Shown here piece after piece: positions 8,579 through 18,203 of a DNA stretch of 64,000 bases (position 1 is the stretch's first letter; every line of letters begins with the position of its first letter). Origin of the DNA: Dinoroseobacter sp. GTDB taxonomy: Bacteria; Pseudomonadota; Alphaproteobacteria; Rhodobacterales; Rhodobacteraceae. The notes beneath the pieces are model-generated. The model did no database searches and was not told the DNA's origin. It saw nothing but the letters and a program-made list of their open reading frames with translations. The DNA is taken from assembly GCA_017643385.1 (NCBI GenBank), contig JAEPNN010000010.1:1-64000 (forward strand). Reading direction: 5' to 3'. Position numbers and translations under genes: made by a program.

Positions 8579-9166
8579 ATGAGATCATCTAAGTCCCGTA
8601 ATAGGAACAAAAACAATAACCGTCGGCCTTCTGGCAACATCATCAATCGGGTGTTTGACAGCTCTGGTCCCGAAGGCAAAGTGCGCGGAACTCCGCAGCA
8701 GATTATCGACAAATACGACCAGCTCGCACGCGATGCGACATTGGCTGGCGACCGTGTTGCCGTGGAAAACTTCCAGCAGCACGCGGAACACTACACCCGG
8801 CTTCTGGCGGAAGCACAGCGCGAGCAAGCAGAACGCCAGGCGCAGCAGGAGGCCCAGCAGGCCCAGGCAAATGAAGCACGCCGTGAGCGTCAGGAAGCTC
8901 AGGCACGTGAGCAGGCTGCCAATGCCGAAGAAGGGTCTGCAGCATCAGGTTCTCATGCAGCAGACGCAGCTGTTTCGGACGGGGAAAGTCAGCCAGGAGA
9001 CGTACAAGAAGAACGTCCTGCGCGTAAGCCTCGCAACCGGCGTCCGCGATCCGACAGAGCCCCACGCGAAGATCGAAAGACAAAGGACGAGGGTGTGCAG
9101 CCAGAGGCGGAAGAAGCACAGGCACCGGCAGCACCCGAAGAAATGACCCCACCCGCGGCGGAATAG
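8579..9166 (+). CDS. DUF4167 domain protein
   Basis: A 195-residue basic/acidic low-complexity protein. The N-terminus is strongly basic (RSSKSRNRNKNNNRR) and leads into the conserved DUF4167 core NIINRVFDSSGPEGKVRGTP, then QQIIDKYDQLARDA and a helix ending HAEHYTRLLAEAQREQAERQ. After residue 90 it becomes Gln/Ala/Glu-rich with Arg clusters, then acidic. DUF4167 proteins are an alphaproteobacterial family of unknown function; the basic head and charged tail suggest nucleic-acid or ribosome association, which is inference. It commonly follows prfA-prmC, as here. A strong terminator closes the unit. Confidence 0.88.
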   Translation: MRSSKSRNRNKNNNRRPSGNIINRVFDSSGPEGKVRGTPQQIIDKYDQLARDATLAGDRVAVENFQQHAEHYTRLLAEAQREQAERQAQQEAQQAQANEARRERQEAQAREQAANAEEGSAASGSHAADAAVSDGESQPGDVQEERPARKPRNRRPRSDRAPREDRKTKDEGVQPEAEEAQAPAAPEEMTPPAAE

Positions 9167-9191
9167 CCACGGATTTGGTATACTGATTATG

Positions 9192-9217
9192 AAAGGGAGG
9201 CATTTGCCTCCCTTTTT
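9192..9217 (+). terminator. Rho-independent terminator after the DUF4167 gene
   Basis: AAAGGGAGGC (9192-9201), loop ATTT, GCCTCCCTTT (9206-9215): a perfect 10-bp stem ending in a run of five T (9213-9217). It lies 26 bp after the stop codon. Confidence 0.9.
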
Positions 9218-9359
9218 GATTTGAAGGGGTACGCATTGGATTCGGAATTGCCCTTTGGCGTCAAAGCCCCGAGGGCTCCCGATCAAATTGAGCAAAACAG
9301 ACGTTATTTATCGATTTTAAATGCCTTCCAAACACGGGCGAAGGCATCAAGTGGTCTGA

Positions 9360-9692
9360 TTACATCGAAAAGCTCGTGCCACACCCGCAACTTGAAGAGG
9401 CGTTTGGATTCTCGATTACAAACCGCGCTCCGATAAGCTCTTCCGAGAAATCGATGACGGCATCCGTCAGAAAGGGCAGGGATACCGGGTCCACCACGAC
9501 CATCTGGCCTTCACCTTTGAGGACAAGATCCTCGTCGTTGGGTGCGTCAAGTCGGATGTCGTACTGAAAGCCTGAACAGCCTCCGCCTTCTACCGCAACA
9601 CGAAGCGCTTGGGGTTCCGCGGCATCACCGTTGATTTCTGCAAGGCGCTCAAAAGCGCGCGCAGTCACACGAGGGGGTAGGGCAAGGTCCAT
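9360..9692 (-). CDS. erpA: A-type iron-sulfur carrier (ErpA/IscA family)
   Basis: Small scaffold/carrier delivering Fe-S clusters to apoproteins. With ATG at 9692 it has 110 residues. The three cluster-binding cysteines are present in the family pattern: Cys39 in GGGCSGFQY, and Cys102 and Cys104 in the C-terminal SSCGCGTSF. The frame extends upstream to 9788 but that part is unrelated to the family. Transcribed away from dgt, with the 5' ends about 110 bp apart. In alphaproteobacteria this gene and dgt are common neighbours. ErpA versus IscA cannot be settled from sequence alone. Confidence 0.9.
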   Translation of the reverse strand: MDLALPPRVTARAFERLAEINGDAAEPQALRVAVEGGGCSGFQYDIRLDAPNDEDLVLKGEGQMVVVDPVSLPFLTDAVIDFSEELIGARFVIENPNASSSCGCGTSFSM

Positions 9693-9803
9693 TTTCAAAG
9701 GTCCTGTGTTCAGCCTGAAGCGCAGCGCGCTGCGGTGCTCTGTCAATTGACGTATGGATGATATAGGGATTCCACAACGAGGCCACAAGCACAGGCAGAA
9801 AAC

Positions 9804-10979
9804 ATGCAGGCCCCCTATGCGTCAGATCCGCGTGTTACACGCGGTCGTCTGTATCCTGAATCAGAAAGCTCGTTTCGCTCCGCATTCCAGCGCGACCGCG
9901 ACCGGATTATACATGCCTCCGCCTTCCGTAGGCTGAAGCACAAAACCCAAGTGTTTGTGGAAGACGAAGGTGATGTTTATCGGACCCGACTGACCCATTC
10001 CATTGAGGTTGCCCAGGTGGCCCGGACGATTTCCGGGGCCTTGGGTTTAAACCAGGAACTGACCGAAGCCGTCGCGCTCGCGCATGATTTAGGGCATACG
10101 CCGTTCGGGCATACGGGCGAGGACGCCCTTGATGCCTTGATGTCCCCGCACGGTGGGTTCGATCACAATGCTCAGGCTATACGTATCGTAACTGAACTTG
10201 AGCGACATTACGCAGACTTCGATGGTCTCAACCTGACATGGGAGACCCTTGAAGGGATCGCCAAGCACAATGGGCCGGTGTCATCCCCGCTGCCCTATGC
10301 TTTGTCGAGTTACAACGAAAAGCACGATTTGCAGCTTCACACACATGCAAGCGCAGAAGCTCAGGTTGCAGCTCTCGCGGACGATATTGCCTACAACAAC
10401 CATGACCTGCATGACGGCCTGCGCGCCGGGCTCTTTCGGGATCACGAGATCGAAGGTTTGCCGATCGTGCGGGAGGCGCTTGCAGAGGTTGATCAGCGGT
10501 ATCCAACGCTTGATCTCTACAGGCGCCGCCATGAAGCGCTTCGCCGTGTGTTTGGGGCCATGGTCGAAGACGTGATCACCGAGAGCCGCAAGTGCCTGAA
10601 CGCGGGCGTGTTTGCATCGGTTGATGACATAAGACATTTCGGTGCGCCTGTAATCCAGTTCTCGGATGAGATGGTGGCCGCGTTGCGCGAAATCAAAAGC
10701 TTCCTGTTTAAGGAAATGTACCGCGCGCCGCGTGTTATGGAGAAGCGCGCCGAGGTCACCCGCATTGTTGAGGCCCTTTTTCCATATTACCTCGCAAATC
10801 CAGAAGAGCTTCCCGCGCGCTGGCAAGGCGACCTTGCAAGTGCCAAAGGTCAGACGGGAATTGCAAGAATTGTGGCTGATTATATTGCAGGTATGACTGA
10901 TCGTTTCGCCATGGGCGCATACAGTGACCTGCAAGCGCAAGGACGACTTCTGAAGCCGCAATCGCCCGCTGCGTCTTGA
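9804..10979 (+). CDS. dgt: Deoxyguanosinetriphosphate triphosphohydrolase-like protein
   Basis: HD-domain hydrolase that splits dNTPs (classically dGTP) into nucleoside and triphosphate. 391 residues, typical of the shorter alphaproteobacterial type. Seen: FRRLKHKTQVF near 41, His65 in RLTHSIEVAQ, the metal pair HD at 94-95 in ALAHDLGHTPFGH, and the distal Asp in ALADDIAYNNHDLHDG. It affects dNTP pools and genome fidelity, and related enzymes act against phages; nothing here points to a defence context. Followed 58 bp later by argS, probably in one transcript. Confidence 0.93.
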   Translation: MQAPYASDPRVTRGRLYPESESSFRSAFQRDRDRIIHASAFRRLKHKTQVFVEDEGDVYRTRLTHSIEVAQVARTISGALGLNQELTEAVALAHDLGHTPFGHTGEDALDALMSPHGGFDHNAQAIRIVTELERHYADFDGLNLTWETLEGIAKHNGPVSSPLPYALSSYNEKHDLQLHTHASAEAQVAALADDIAYNNHDLHDGLRAGLFRDHEIEGLPIVREALAEVDQRYPTLDLYRRRHEALRRVFGAMVEDVITESRKCLNAGVFASVDDIRHFGAPVIQFSDEMVAALREIKSFLFKEMYRAPRVMEKRAEVTRIVEALFPYYLANPEELPARWQGDLASAKGQTGIARIVADYIAGMTDRFAMGAYSDLQAQGRLLKPQSPAAS

Positions 10980-11037
10980 ATGTCTGGCACGGCCTGCTAA
11001 AGCCCTGCACTCAACTCTGTGATCGACGAGACCCCGC

Positions 11038-12792
11038 ATGAGCCTTTTTCAACAGATACGTGCCCGTGTTGTGCAGGCATTGGACGATATGGCCTCTCAG
11101 GGGCAACTGCCTGAAGGGCTAAACCTAACTGCTGTGACCGTCGAACCGCCGCGCGACCCTGCGTATGGCGACATGGCGACCAACGCCGCAATGGTACTTG
11201 CCAAAGGGGCAGGGCAAAAGCCGCGCGATATCGCAACGACGCTTGCAGAGCATCTTTTGAAAGATGAGCTTATCGATGCGGCAGATGTTGCAGGTCCCGG
11301 TTTCCTCAATCTGCGATTGAACCCGTCGGTTTGGCAGAGCGTTGTTGCGCAGGTCTTAGACGAAAAGGCCGAGTTCGGGCGCTCAACCATCGGTACGGGA
11401 AAGAAAATCAACGTAGAGTTTGTGTCTGCAAACCCGACCGGACCGCTTCATGTCGGACATGTGCGCGGGGCCGTTTTCGGTGATGCGCTGTCCAACCTCC
11501 TTGATTTCGCGGGGTTTGATGTCACCAAAGAGTACTACATCAACGATGGTGGAGCGCAGGTCGATGTGCTCGCGAGGTCCGTTTATCTACGGTACCTCGA
11601 AGCCCATGGACGCACGATCGCATTCGAAGACGGCACCTATCCCGGTGACTATCTGATCCCAGTTGGGGAAGCTCTCAAAGAAAGGGTTGGCGACGCTTGG
11701 TTGGATCAGCCGGAAGATGTCTGGCTGGCGGACGCGCGCGAGTTCGCAACGAATGCGATGATGGAGATGATCCGAGTTGATCTGAAAGACCTCGGCGTCG
11801 AGATGGATCAATACTACAGTGAAAAATCTCTCTATGGCACTGGCCGTATCGAGGCCGCGCTGGAGGATCTGAAGTCCAAGGGTCTGATCTACGAGGGCAC
11901 ATTAGAGCCGCCCAAAGGCAAGTTGCCCGAAGATTGGGAGGCGCGTATTCAGACGCTCTTCAAATCAACCGAACATGGGGATGATGTCGATCGTCCTGTT
12001 CAGAAATCGGATGGTAACTGGACATATTTTGCACCCGATATCGCATATCATTTTGATAAGATTTCCAGAGGGTTCGACGCGCTTATTGATGTCTTTGGCG
12101 CCGATCACGGTGGGTATGTCAAACGGATGAAGGCCGCAGTCAGCGCGTTAAGCGATGGCAACGTTTCGCTCGATATCAAGCTCATACAGCTCGTCAAGCT
12201 GATGAAAAACGGGGCCGAGTTTAAAATGTCGAAACGGGCTGGCACATTTGTGACCCTGCGCGACGTACTCGATATGGTTGGGGCCGATGTTACCCGTTTC
12301 GTGATGCTGACGCGGAAAAATGACGCGCCACTGGAGTTCGATTTCGACAAGGTTCAGGAACAGTCCAAGGACAACCCGGTCTTCTACGTCCAGTACGCCC
12401 ACGCGCGTATCCGGTCCGCGCAGCGCAAGGGTGCTGACATCGGTGTCGATCTGGGGCAGCTGTCAGAAGCTTTGGCAAACGGGGAAACAAATGCGATCTT
12501 TACGGATGCTGGTGAGCTCACGTTGATCCGACGTCTGGCGGAATGGCCACGTGTTGTTGAAGCCGCCGCAAAGTCAAATGAACCGCACAGAATTGCGTTT
12601 TATCTCTATGACTTGGCGTCTGATTTTCATGCGCTTTGGAATCGAGGGAATGACCGCCCGGAGCTTCGCTTGGTGCAGGAGAACAACGTCATTGCAAGCG
12701 CGCAGAAGCAAGCCCTCGCTGAAGCGTGTAGGCAGGTGTTGGAAAACGGTTTGACCATCTGTGGCGTCAAGCCAGTGGAAGAAATGCGCTAA
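11038..12792 (+). CDS. argS: Arginyl-tRNA synthetase
   Basis: Charges tRNA-Arg in the cytoplasm. 584 residues, normal for the alphaproteobacterial form. The class I HIGH motif is ANPTGPLHVGHVRG (LHVGH at 137-141); the second signature is FKMSKRAG near residue 397, a canonical-like KMSK. The C-terminal anticodon-binding helical domain is recognisable (NPVFYVQYAHARIRS onward). Part of the dgt-argS-SPOR-scpA-scpB run. Confidence 0.96.
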   Translation: MSLFQQIRARVVQALDDMASQGQLPEGLNLTAVTVEPPRDPAYGDMATNAAMVLAKGAGQKPRDIATTLAEHLLKDELIDAADVAGPGFLNLRLNPSVWQSVVAQVLDEKAEFGRSTIGTGKKINVEFVSANPTGPLHVGHVRGAVFGDALSNLLDFAGFDVTKEYYINDGGAQVDVLARSVYLRYLEAHGRTIAFEDGTYPGDYLIPVGEALKERVGDAWLDQPEDVWLADAREFATNAMMEMIRVDLKDLGVEMDQYYSEKSLYGTGRIEAALEDLKSKGLIYEGTLEPPKGKLPEDWEARIQTLFKSTEHGDDVDRPVQKSDGNWTYFAPDIAYHFDKISRGFDALIDVFGADHGGYVKRMKAAVSALSDGNVSLDIKLIQLVKLMKNGAEFKMSKRAGTFVTLRDVLDMVGADVTRFVMLTRKNDAPLEFDFDKVQEQSKDNPVFYVQYAHARIRSAQRKGADIGVDLGQLSEALANGETNAIFTDAGELTLIRRLAEWPRVVEAAAKSNEPHRIAFYLYDLASDFHALWNRGNDRPELRLVQENNVIASAQKQALAEACRQVLENGLTICGVKPVEEMR

Positions 12793-13013
12793 GCTCGTTG
12801 CCGCGCGCGCCAAAAGCGCGTGCTGCAAAGGATGCAAATGGGCCACGCCTGCTTGTCCGATTGCAACCTCGACGCGCCCTTTTTGTTGGCGGAGTCCCAA
12901 GATGTGGGTAAGGTATACCCAAGGGTGACGAAGCACGCGCAGAAGCGGCAAATACCCTGAAACGAGCAGGAAAAAAGCGGCGCGCAAGACGTTGCAGGCA
13001 TGAGGCGTATGTG

Positions 13014-14204
13014 ATGGCAGGAATAGACGCAGGTGGATTCCACGGATTTGGAGGCGGGTTCCGGCGACAGCCAGAGTCTCCGATGGGATATGGGACCCCG
13101 CCACGACGTGTTGGGGCCGCAACTCAATCGCACACAAGCGCCGGTCTTCCCCCAGCTCAACCTGAAACCTACACGCCTCATATTCAGCCGCACCAAGCGG
13201 CCTATGTGCCGCAGATGTCTCACGGAATCGAACAGGCACCAGCGTATCAGTCAGCGGCCGCCGCGCCGAGCTATGAAGAGTTCAGCACGGACTTTCATGA
13301 CGAGACAGATGGCGGTTCTGTCGCCAACTGGATCGGAGGGCTCTGCTCGCTCGTTTTGTTGATCGGTCTGGGCTTCTGGGGCTATCAAACTATCCAGCGC
13401 GACGTCAGCGGCGTACCTGTCATTCAAGCACTGCCTGGTCCGATGCGGGTGCAGCCGGCAGATCCTGAGGGATTGCAGGCCAGCCATCAGGGGCTTTCTG
13501 TCAATACCGTACAAGCCGAGGGACGGGCTTCTGAACCACCTGCTCAGGTTGTTTTGGCGCCCCAGCCGCTTGATCTATCCGCGGAAGGCATAGCCGCAGC
13601 GACGCTTCCGCCGCCAAGTTCCAGCCAGAATGGCTCGGCGGCGACAACACCCGCACCGCAGTCCGAGCTTAGCTCGGCCGAACAAACAGCAGCATTTGCT
13701 GCATTGGCAGATCAATTGGCTGCAGGGAGTGCGCCGTTGGGAGATCTCAGCGCACCAACGGGCACAGCCCCCACCGCGCAACCCGTCCCGGGCCACTCGC
13801 AGCTTCAGGTCATTTCGGCATCAATACCCGGGGTAGCCCAATCGCCGCGTCCTCCCTCGCGGCCGTCAGCGCTCCGGGTCAGTGCCGCTGCACCACCTGC
13901 GTCTGCTCCTGCCGTCTCAACAGGGCCGTATGTTGATCCGGCAACCATCCCGGCAGGCACGCGTCTGGTGCAATTTGGTGCTTTTGACAGCCCAGAAATC
14001 GCGCGCTCGGAATGGGAGCGATTGTCGACAAGGTTTGCCGACTTCATGGATAACAAACGTCCGGTTGTGCAGCGCGCCTTGTCCGGGGGGCGTGAGTTCC
14101 ACCGCTTGCGCGTGCTTGGATTTGCGGATGTGTCCGAAGCGCGCCGGTTTTGTTCGGTCTTCTTGGCCGAGAACACGCCCTGTATTCCTGTGGTTGCCAA
14201 GTAG
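13014..14204 (+). CDS. SPOR-domain cell envelope protein
   Basis: An approximately 396-residue bitopic membrane protein. The first 100 residues are Gly/Pro/Gln-rich and cytoplasmic. One membrane segment follows (about 105-125, GGLCSLVLLIGLGFWGY), then a long Ala/Pro/Ser-rich periplasmic linker and a C-terminal SPOR domain (from GTRLVQFGAF to the end), which binds denuded peptidoglycan at the division site. A GTG at 13011 is also possible. It sits between argS and scpA, a usual roseobacter position, though the nagZ gene often found between SPOR and scpA is absent here. Confidence 0.88.
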   Translation: MAGIDAGGFHGFGGGFRRQPESPMGYGTPPRRVGAATQSHTSAGLPPAQPETYTPHIQPHQAAYVPQMSHGIEQAPAYQSAAAAPSYEEFSTDFHDETDGGSVANWIGGLCSLVLLIGLGFWGYQTIQRDVSGVPVIQALPGPMRVQPADPEGLQASHQGLSVNTVQAEGRASEPPAQVVLAPQPLDLSAEGIAAATLPPPSSSQNGSAATTPAPQSELSSAEQTAAFAALADQLAAGSAPLGDLSAPTGTAPTAQPVPGHSQLQVISASIPGVAQSPRPPSRPSALRVSAAAPPASAPAVSTGPYVDPATIPAGTRLVQFGAFDSPEIARSEWERLSTRFADFMDNKRPVVQRALSGGREFHRLRVLGFADVSEARRFCSVFLAENTPCIPVVAK

Positions 14205-14280
14205 TCTGACGTATCGCGCGACATTTGGTTGACTCCATTCGTCATACAAAGGACTCTGCGCGCTAGGACAAGAGGCATGC

Positions 14281-15075
14281 ATGGCAGACCCCGAACAGTT
14301 TTCAGCAGCTTCGACCAGCGTGGCAGATCGCCTTGCTGCGGAAGCGCTGATTGTGGACGTGGATGGCTTTGAAGGACCGCTCGACCTTCTGTTGACGCTT
14401 TCAAGAACGCAGAAAGTCGATCTTCGCAAGATATCGGTGCTCGGTCTGGCAGAACAGTATATGGCGTTCATCAATGAGGCGCGGGCACTTCGGATTGAAC
14501 TGGCAGCAGATTATCTGGTTATGGCTGCGTGGCTTGCGTTTCTTAAATCACGGCTTCTGCTTCCACCTGATCCTGAAGATGAAGGCCCGTCCGGTGAAGA
14601 CCTTGCAGCACATCTGGCGTTTCAACTGGAACGTCTGGCCGCGATGCGGGAGGCGGCAGCCAAACTGATGGCACGCGATCAGATCGGGCGCGATTTCTTC
14701 GTGCGCGGCATTCCTGAAAACGTGTCGCGTGTACGCAAGGTCACCTATGAGGCGTCCATTCTGGATTTGATGCAGGCCTATGCGCGCTTACGAACCCGAG
14801 ACGAGTTTCGCCCTTATGCGCTCGATCGTGACTCAGTCTACACGCTCGAAGCCGCGCTTGAACGTATGCGGGGTTTGATCGGATTGGCCGGAGACTGGAC
14901 TGATCTGGAACGTTATCTGCCCGACGACTGGAGCAGCGATCCACAGCGCAGGCGCTCCGCAACCGCTGGTAATTTTGCGGCTGCGCTTGAGCTTGCAAAG
15001 GCTGGCAAAGTTGAATTGCGCCAGAGCGACATTTTCTCACCGATTGAATTGCGTAAGGCCGCCCGCGAAACATGA
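14281..15075 (+). CDS. scpA: Segregation and condensation protein A
   Basis: Kleisin subunit bridging the SMC heads in chromosome segregation. 264 residues. The N-terminal Smc-binding region is typical (VDVDGFEGPLDLLLTLSRTQ), followed by ISVLGLAEQYMAFI, ADYLVMAAWLAFLKSRLLLP and a C-terminal winged-helix part. Its stop overlaps scpB by four bases, so the partners are coupled. Confidence 0.94.
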   Translation: MADPEQFSAASTSVADRLAAEALIVDVDGFEGPLDLLLTLSRTQKVDLRKISVLGLAEQYMAFINEARALRIELAADYLVMAAWLAFLKSRLLLPPDPEDEGPSGEDLAAHLAFQLERLAAMREAAAKLMARDQIGRDFFVRGIPENVSRVRKVTYEASILDLMQAYARLRTRDEFRPYALDRDSVYTLEAALERMRGLIGLAGDWTDLERYLPDDWSSDPQRRRSATAGNFAAALELAKAGKVELRQSDIFSPIELRKAARET

Positions 15076-15737
15076 CTGACACCCCAGAACATCAGGACGA
15101 AAATAGCTCCGCGCCCTTGTTTGCAGCCCCTCCCATGGCCGAACAGGAGCGCATGGTGGAAGCCATGCTGTTTGCGTCTGCTGATCCGTTGACCGTGGCG
15201 AGCATGGCGTCCCGCATGCCCCACGGATGTGATGCAGCCGAAGCCGTACAGCATTTGAGGCGGCGCTATGAAGGTCGCGGGGTTCAGGTTGTGCGGGTCG
15301 GAGAAGCCTGGGCTATTCGGACCGCCGGTGATCTTGGTTTCCTGATGCAGAACGAGATCGTCGAGACCCGCAAGCTGAGCCGCGCAGCCATCGAAACCTT
15401 GGCGATTATTGCCTACCACCAGCCTGTCACACGCACTGAGATCGAAGAGATCCGGGGCGTGTCTGTTTCACGCGGCACCCTGGATCAACTTATAGAGCTG
15501 AACTGGATCCGGTTTGGCCGGCGTAGAATGACCCCAGGTCGTCCTGTGACATTCGTCGCGACGCCAGAGTTTCTGGATCACTTCGGACTTGAAAGCGCGC
15601 GCGATCTTCCCGGATTGGCTGAATTGCGCGCAGCAGGCTTGCTGGACAACAGACCACCCCCCGGTGCAGCTGCGCTTGATGCAGGCGAAGAGGACGAGGA
15701 AGCAGACGACCAGACGGAGCTTTTTGAAGAGGAATAG
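15072..15737 (+). CDS. scpB: Segregation and condensation protein B
   Basis: Dimeric winged-helix partner of ScpA in the SMC complex. 221 residues: N-terminal winged helix (MVEAMLFASADPLTVASMA), then the family signature LSRAAIETLAIIAYHQPVTR and EIEEIRGVSVSRGTLDQL, and an acidic tail (EEDEEADDQTELFEEE). Starts within scpA. Ends 33 bp before the convergent dcd gene; the hairpin GAAGCG/CGCTTC at 15745-15761 between them lacks a T-run and is doubtful as a terminator. Confidence 0.94.
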   Translation: MTDTPEHQDENSSAPLFAAPPMAEQERMVEAMLFASADPLTVASMASRMPHGCDAAEAVQHLRRRYEGRGVQVVRVGEAWAIRTAGDLGFLMQNEIVETRKLSRAAIETLAIIAYHQPVTRTEIEEIRGVSVSRGTLDQLIELNWIRFGRRRMTPGRPVTFVATPEFLDHFGLESARDLPGLAELRAAGLLDNRPPPGAAALDAGEEDEEADDQTELFEEE

Positions 15738-15770
15738 GTCTTCAGAAGCGTTTTCCGCTTCAATTTGCGC

Positions 15771-16865
15771 CTAGGCTTTGAAGTGCTTGGACAGTTTCAA
15801 GCCCTGTCCCTGATAATTTGAAGCCAGTCCTGACCCATAAAGCGCAGCAGGTGGGGCGGCCATTCTTTCATAGATTAATCGTCCGACGATCTGCCCATGC
15901 TCCAGCACAAATGGCGCTTCGTGGCAGCGGACTTCCAAAACACCACGCGCACCGGCGCCTCCGGCTGGCGCATGGCCAAAGCCTGGGTCAAAAAAGCCAG
16001 CGTAATGAACGCGAAATTCGCCCACCAGGGCCAGATATGGGGCCATTTCCGCGGCAAAATCTGGAGGAATATGAACAGCTTCCCGGCTCACGAGAATATA
16101 AAACGCGCCGGGATCTAGTATGATCCGTCCATCCTTACTGCGCACGTCTTCCCAAAACTCGGTCGGATCATATGCGCCGATCTGATCCAGATCGATCACG
16201 CCCGTGTGTGGCTTGGCGCGGTATCCGACGAGGTCGGTGTCGGTGGGTTGCAGATCAACCGAAAATCCTAATCCGTCGTCGATATGTGCGGGACCGGTGA
16301 CCAGCCCGACATCTGCATGTAACGCGCGCAGTTCTGCGTCATCCAGAACGGCTTGCCCGGCCCGAAACCGAATTTGGTTCAGCCTTTGGCCCGGCCGCAC
16401 AAGAACCGAAAACGACCGTGGGCAAATCTCGGCATAAAGAGGTCCGGAATACCCTTTTGGAATTCGGTCAAACTCTTCACCCCCATCGGTGATCAGGCGT
16501 GTGAGCAGATCAAGACGTCCGGTAGAGCTTTTTGCATTTGCAACGGCGGTCAGCCCTTCGGGAAGATCGAGACGTTCCATGAGCGGGACGAGATAAACGC
16601 AGCCTTTTTCCAGAACGGCGCCGCCTTCCAGTGAGATACGATGCATCTCGAACTCGGAGAGGCGGTCAGATACTTTGTTCTGCGCGCCTGCCAGAAAAGA
16701 AGCGCGTACCCTGTAAGCAATGTTGCCCAGCCGGAGATCGAGGCTCGCAGGCTGGATCTGACTTTCATCGATTGGCGGCGAGGCCTTTAGTGCACCAAGG
16801 TCAATCAGCGCGCGCAAACCCGCATCTGGAAGCACACCAGTTCCGAAATTCTGGACATCGTTCAT
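15771..16865 (-). CDS. dcd: 2'-deoxycytidine 5'-triphosphate deaminase, long two-domain form
   Basis: Converts dCTP to dUTP for dTTP synthesis. 364 residues, about twice the enteric enzyme: the alphaproteobacterial long form with two related dUTPase-like halves. The first half shows IQPASLDLRLG and the NAKSSTGRLDL active-site-like region; the second shows AHIDDGLGFSVDLQ and YAGFFDPGFGH. Located next to tRNA-Pro. The function follows from family membership. Confidence 0.88.
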   Translation of the reverse strand: MNDVQNFGTGVLPDAGLRALIDLGALKASPPIDESQIQPASLDLRLGNIAYRVRASFLAGAQNKVSDRLSEFEMHRISLEGGAVLEKGCVYLVPLMERLDLPEGLTAVANAKSSTGRLDLLTRLITDGGEEFDRIPKGYSGPLYAEICPRSFSVLVRPGQRLNQIRFRAGQAVLDDAELRALHADVGLVTGPAHIDDGLGFSVDLQPTDTDLVGYRAKPHTGVIDLDQIGAYDPTEFWEDVRSKDGRIILDPGAFYILVSREAVHIPPDFAAEMAPYLALVGEFRVHYAGFFDPGFGHAPAGGAGARGVLEVRCHEAPFVLEHGQIVGRLIYERMAAPPAALYGSGLASNYQGQGLKLSKHFKA

Positions 16866-16904
16866 CGGGCAGGCCTCAGCATGGTGTGCCTATGGATGAA
16901 ATTC

Positions 16905-16981
16905 TGGTCGGGCTAGCAGGATTCGAACCTACGACCTTCCGTCCCCCAGACGGACGCGCTACCAAGCTGCGCCATAGCCCG
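16905..16981 (-). tRNA. tRNA-Pro (anticodon GGG)
   Basis: A full cloverleaf is read on the minus strand: acceptor CGGGCTA (16981-16975) pairs with TAGCCCG, D-arm with GGTAGCGC, anticodon stem TCCGT/ACGGA enclosing loop CTGGGGG (anticodon GGG), T-loop TTCGAAT, discriminator A and encoded CCA (16907-16905). 77 bases. The minus-strand dcd gene lies 3' of it. Confidence 0.95.
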
Positions 16982-17080
16982 ACGCCGTGCATCCATAGCG
17001 GTTTTGAAACTGAGAGCAAGCGGATTTCAGCAACGAATATGGCAATGAATCCTGATTGCTTCATCGATGCACGTGACTCT

Positions 17081-17791
17081 CTAACTGTGTCCAGCCGTAC
17101 GAGATGACCCGACGCTTGCAGCGATCTTGTCGCGCAGACTGCGCAGCTTTTGTACAGCCGGACCGAGCCGCGCTGCATCCTTGGACAGCTCCTGTGCAGG
17201 AATGCGCTGTAGCTGGTTTGAAAGCGTTGGAAGCGCGCTTAAGAAACTTGGCGAGGCGCCGGGCAGGGTAGGGAGAGGTTGTGCCTCTTGTTTCGCCGAA
17301 TCCTTTGGCAGGTTCGCAAAAAGCATGGGGGCCTGGTCGTCATCATCGATATTGGCGAAGATATTGTTGACCGCGTCAGTTTCTGATGGCGGAGCGGCGT
17401 GCTCCGGGCTCAGAGGGGGCTTTGCCTCTTCGGTGGCTGGTCGCAGCGGTACGACCTTTTGTTCCACAATCGCTGAAGGAGCCGCTGCACGTTCCGCAGC
17501 TTTCTCCTGTACCGCGCTCAATTCGTATCCTACGGCTACGACATGGCGAACCCCTTGTTCGCGCAGTATTTTCTGGACGCCGCGGATCGTGACGCCGTCT
17601 TCATGCAGCAGCTTCTTGATCCCTGCCAGCAGTTCCATATCTGAAGGACGATAATAACGCCGCCCACCTGCACGTTTCACAGGCTTGACCTGAGAAAACT
17701 TACTTTCCCAAAAGCGCAGCACATGGGTAGGCGTATCTAACCATTCAGCGACTTCGCTGATGGTTCGAAAAGCGTCGGCAGATTTTGTCAT
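17081..17791 (-). CDS. MerR-family transcriptional regulator
   Basis: 236 residues. The N-terminal winged helix-turn-helix of the MerR type is clear: [20 protein letters not shown], then [20 protein letters not shown]. The rest is Pro/Ala-rich without cysteines or a recognisable ligand domain, so no inducer can be inferred. It lies 21 bp downstream of ihfA and belongs to the yceD-rpmF-plsX-fabH-ihfA-merR run, an arrangement conserved in Rhodobacterales and related groups. Confidence 0.88.
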   Translation of the reverse strand: MTKSADAFRTISEVAEWLDTPTHVLRFWESKFSQVKPVKRAGGRRYYRPSDMELLAGIKKLLHEDGVTIRGVQKILREQGVRHVVAVGYELSAVQEKAAERAAAPSAIVEQKVVPLRPATEEAKPPLSPEHAAPPSETDAVNNIFANIDDDDQAPMLFANLPKDSAKQEAQPLPTLPGASPSFLSALPTLSNQLQRIPAQELSKDAARLGPAVQKLRSLRDKIAASVGSSRTAGHS

Positions 17792-17812
17792 CTAGTCTTG
17801 GCCTTTGGCAGC

Positions 17813-18118
17813 TCAGGCCGAGCGGTTCCCCTCGGCAACACGGTCTTTCATCAAATGTGACGCACGAAAGGTCAACACGCGTCGCGGATGAATTGGCACT
17901 TCTTCGCCGGTTTTGGGGTTACGGCCAACGCGCGCGGATTTATCGCGAATGCTAAACGTTCCAAAACTCGAGATCTTCACACTCTCACCGTTCACCAACG
18001 CATCTGAGATGTGCTGCAAAACGCTCTCGACCAGAGCTGACGATTCATTTCGACTGAGCCCGACTTCGCGGAACACAGACTCGCTTAGATCCATTCGGGT
18101 TAGGGTTTTTTCGGACAT
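17813..18118 (-). CDS. ihfA: Integration host factor subunit alpha
   Basis: DNA-bending histone-like protein acting with IhfB in recombination, replication and transcription. 101 residues from the second Met (two ATGs in tandem, 18121 and 18118; GAGGA lies 4 or 7 bases upstream, favouring the second). Seen: [18 protein letters not shown], the [20 protein letters not shown] motif, then PKTGEEVPI with the intercalating Pro in the DNA-binding arm. Confidence 0.94.
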   Translation of the reverse strand: MSEKTLTRMDLSESVFREVGLSRNESSALVESVLQHISDALVNGESVKISSFGTFSIRDKSARVGRNPKTGEEVPIHPRRVLTFRASHLMKDRVAEGNRSA

Positions 18119-18203
18119 CATACTTCCTCACTGCAGCGACCCCAGTATGCAGCGAGGCAAATCAATGTCAAGATTCAAGGACTTGGATTGGTAACTTGAC
18201 CCA

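Noticed and set aside
10281-11039. Long minus-strand frame opposite dgt
   Set aside because: Shadow of a well-supported gene; no family motif or ribosome site.
15745-15761. Hairpin GAAGCG/CGCTTC between scpB and dcd as a terminator
   Set aside because: Six-pair stem without a T-run in either direction; kept only as a remark.
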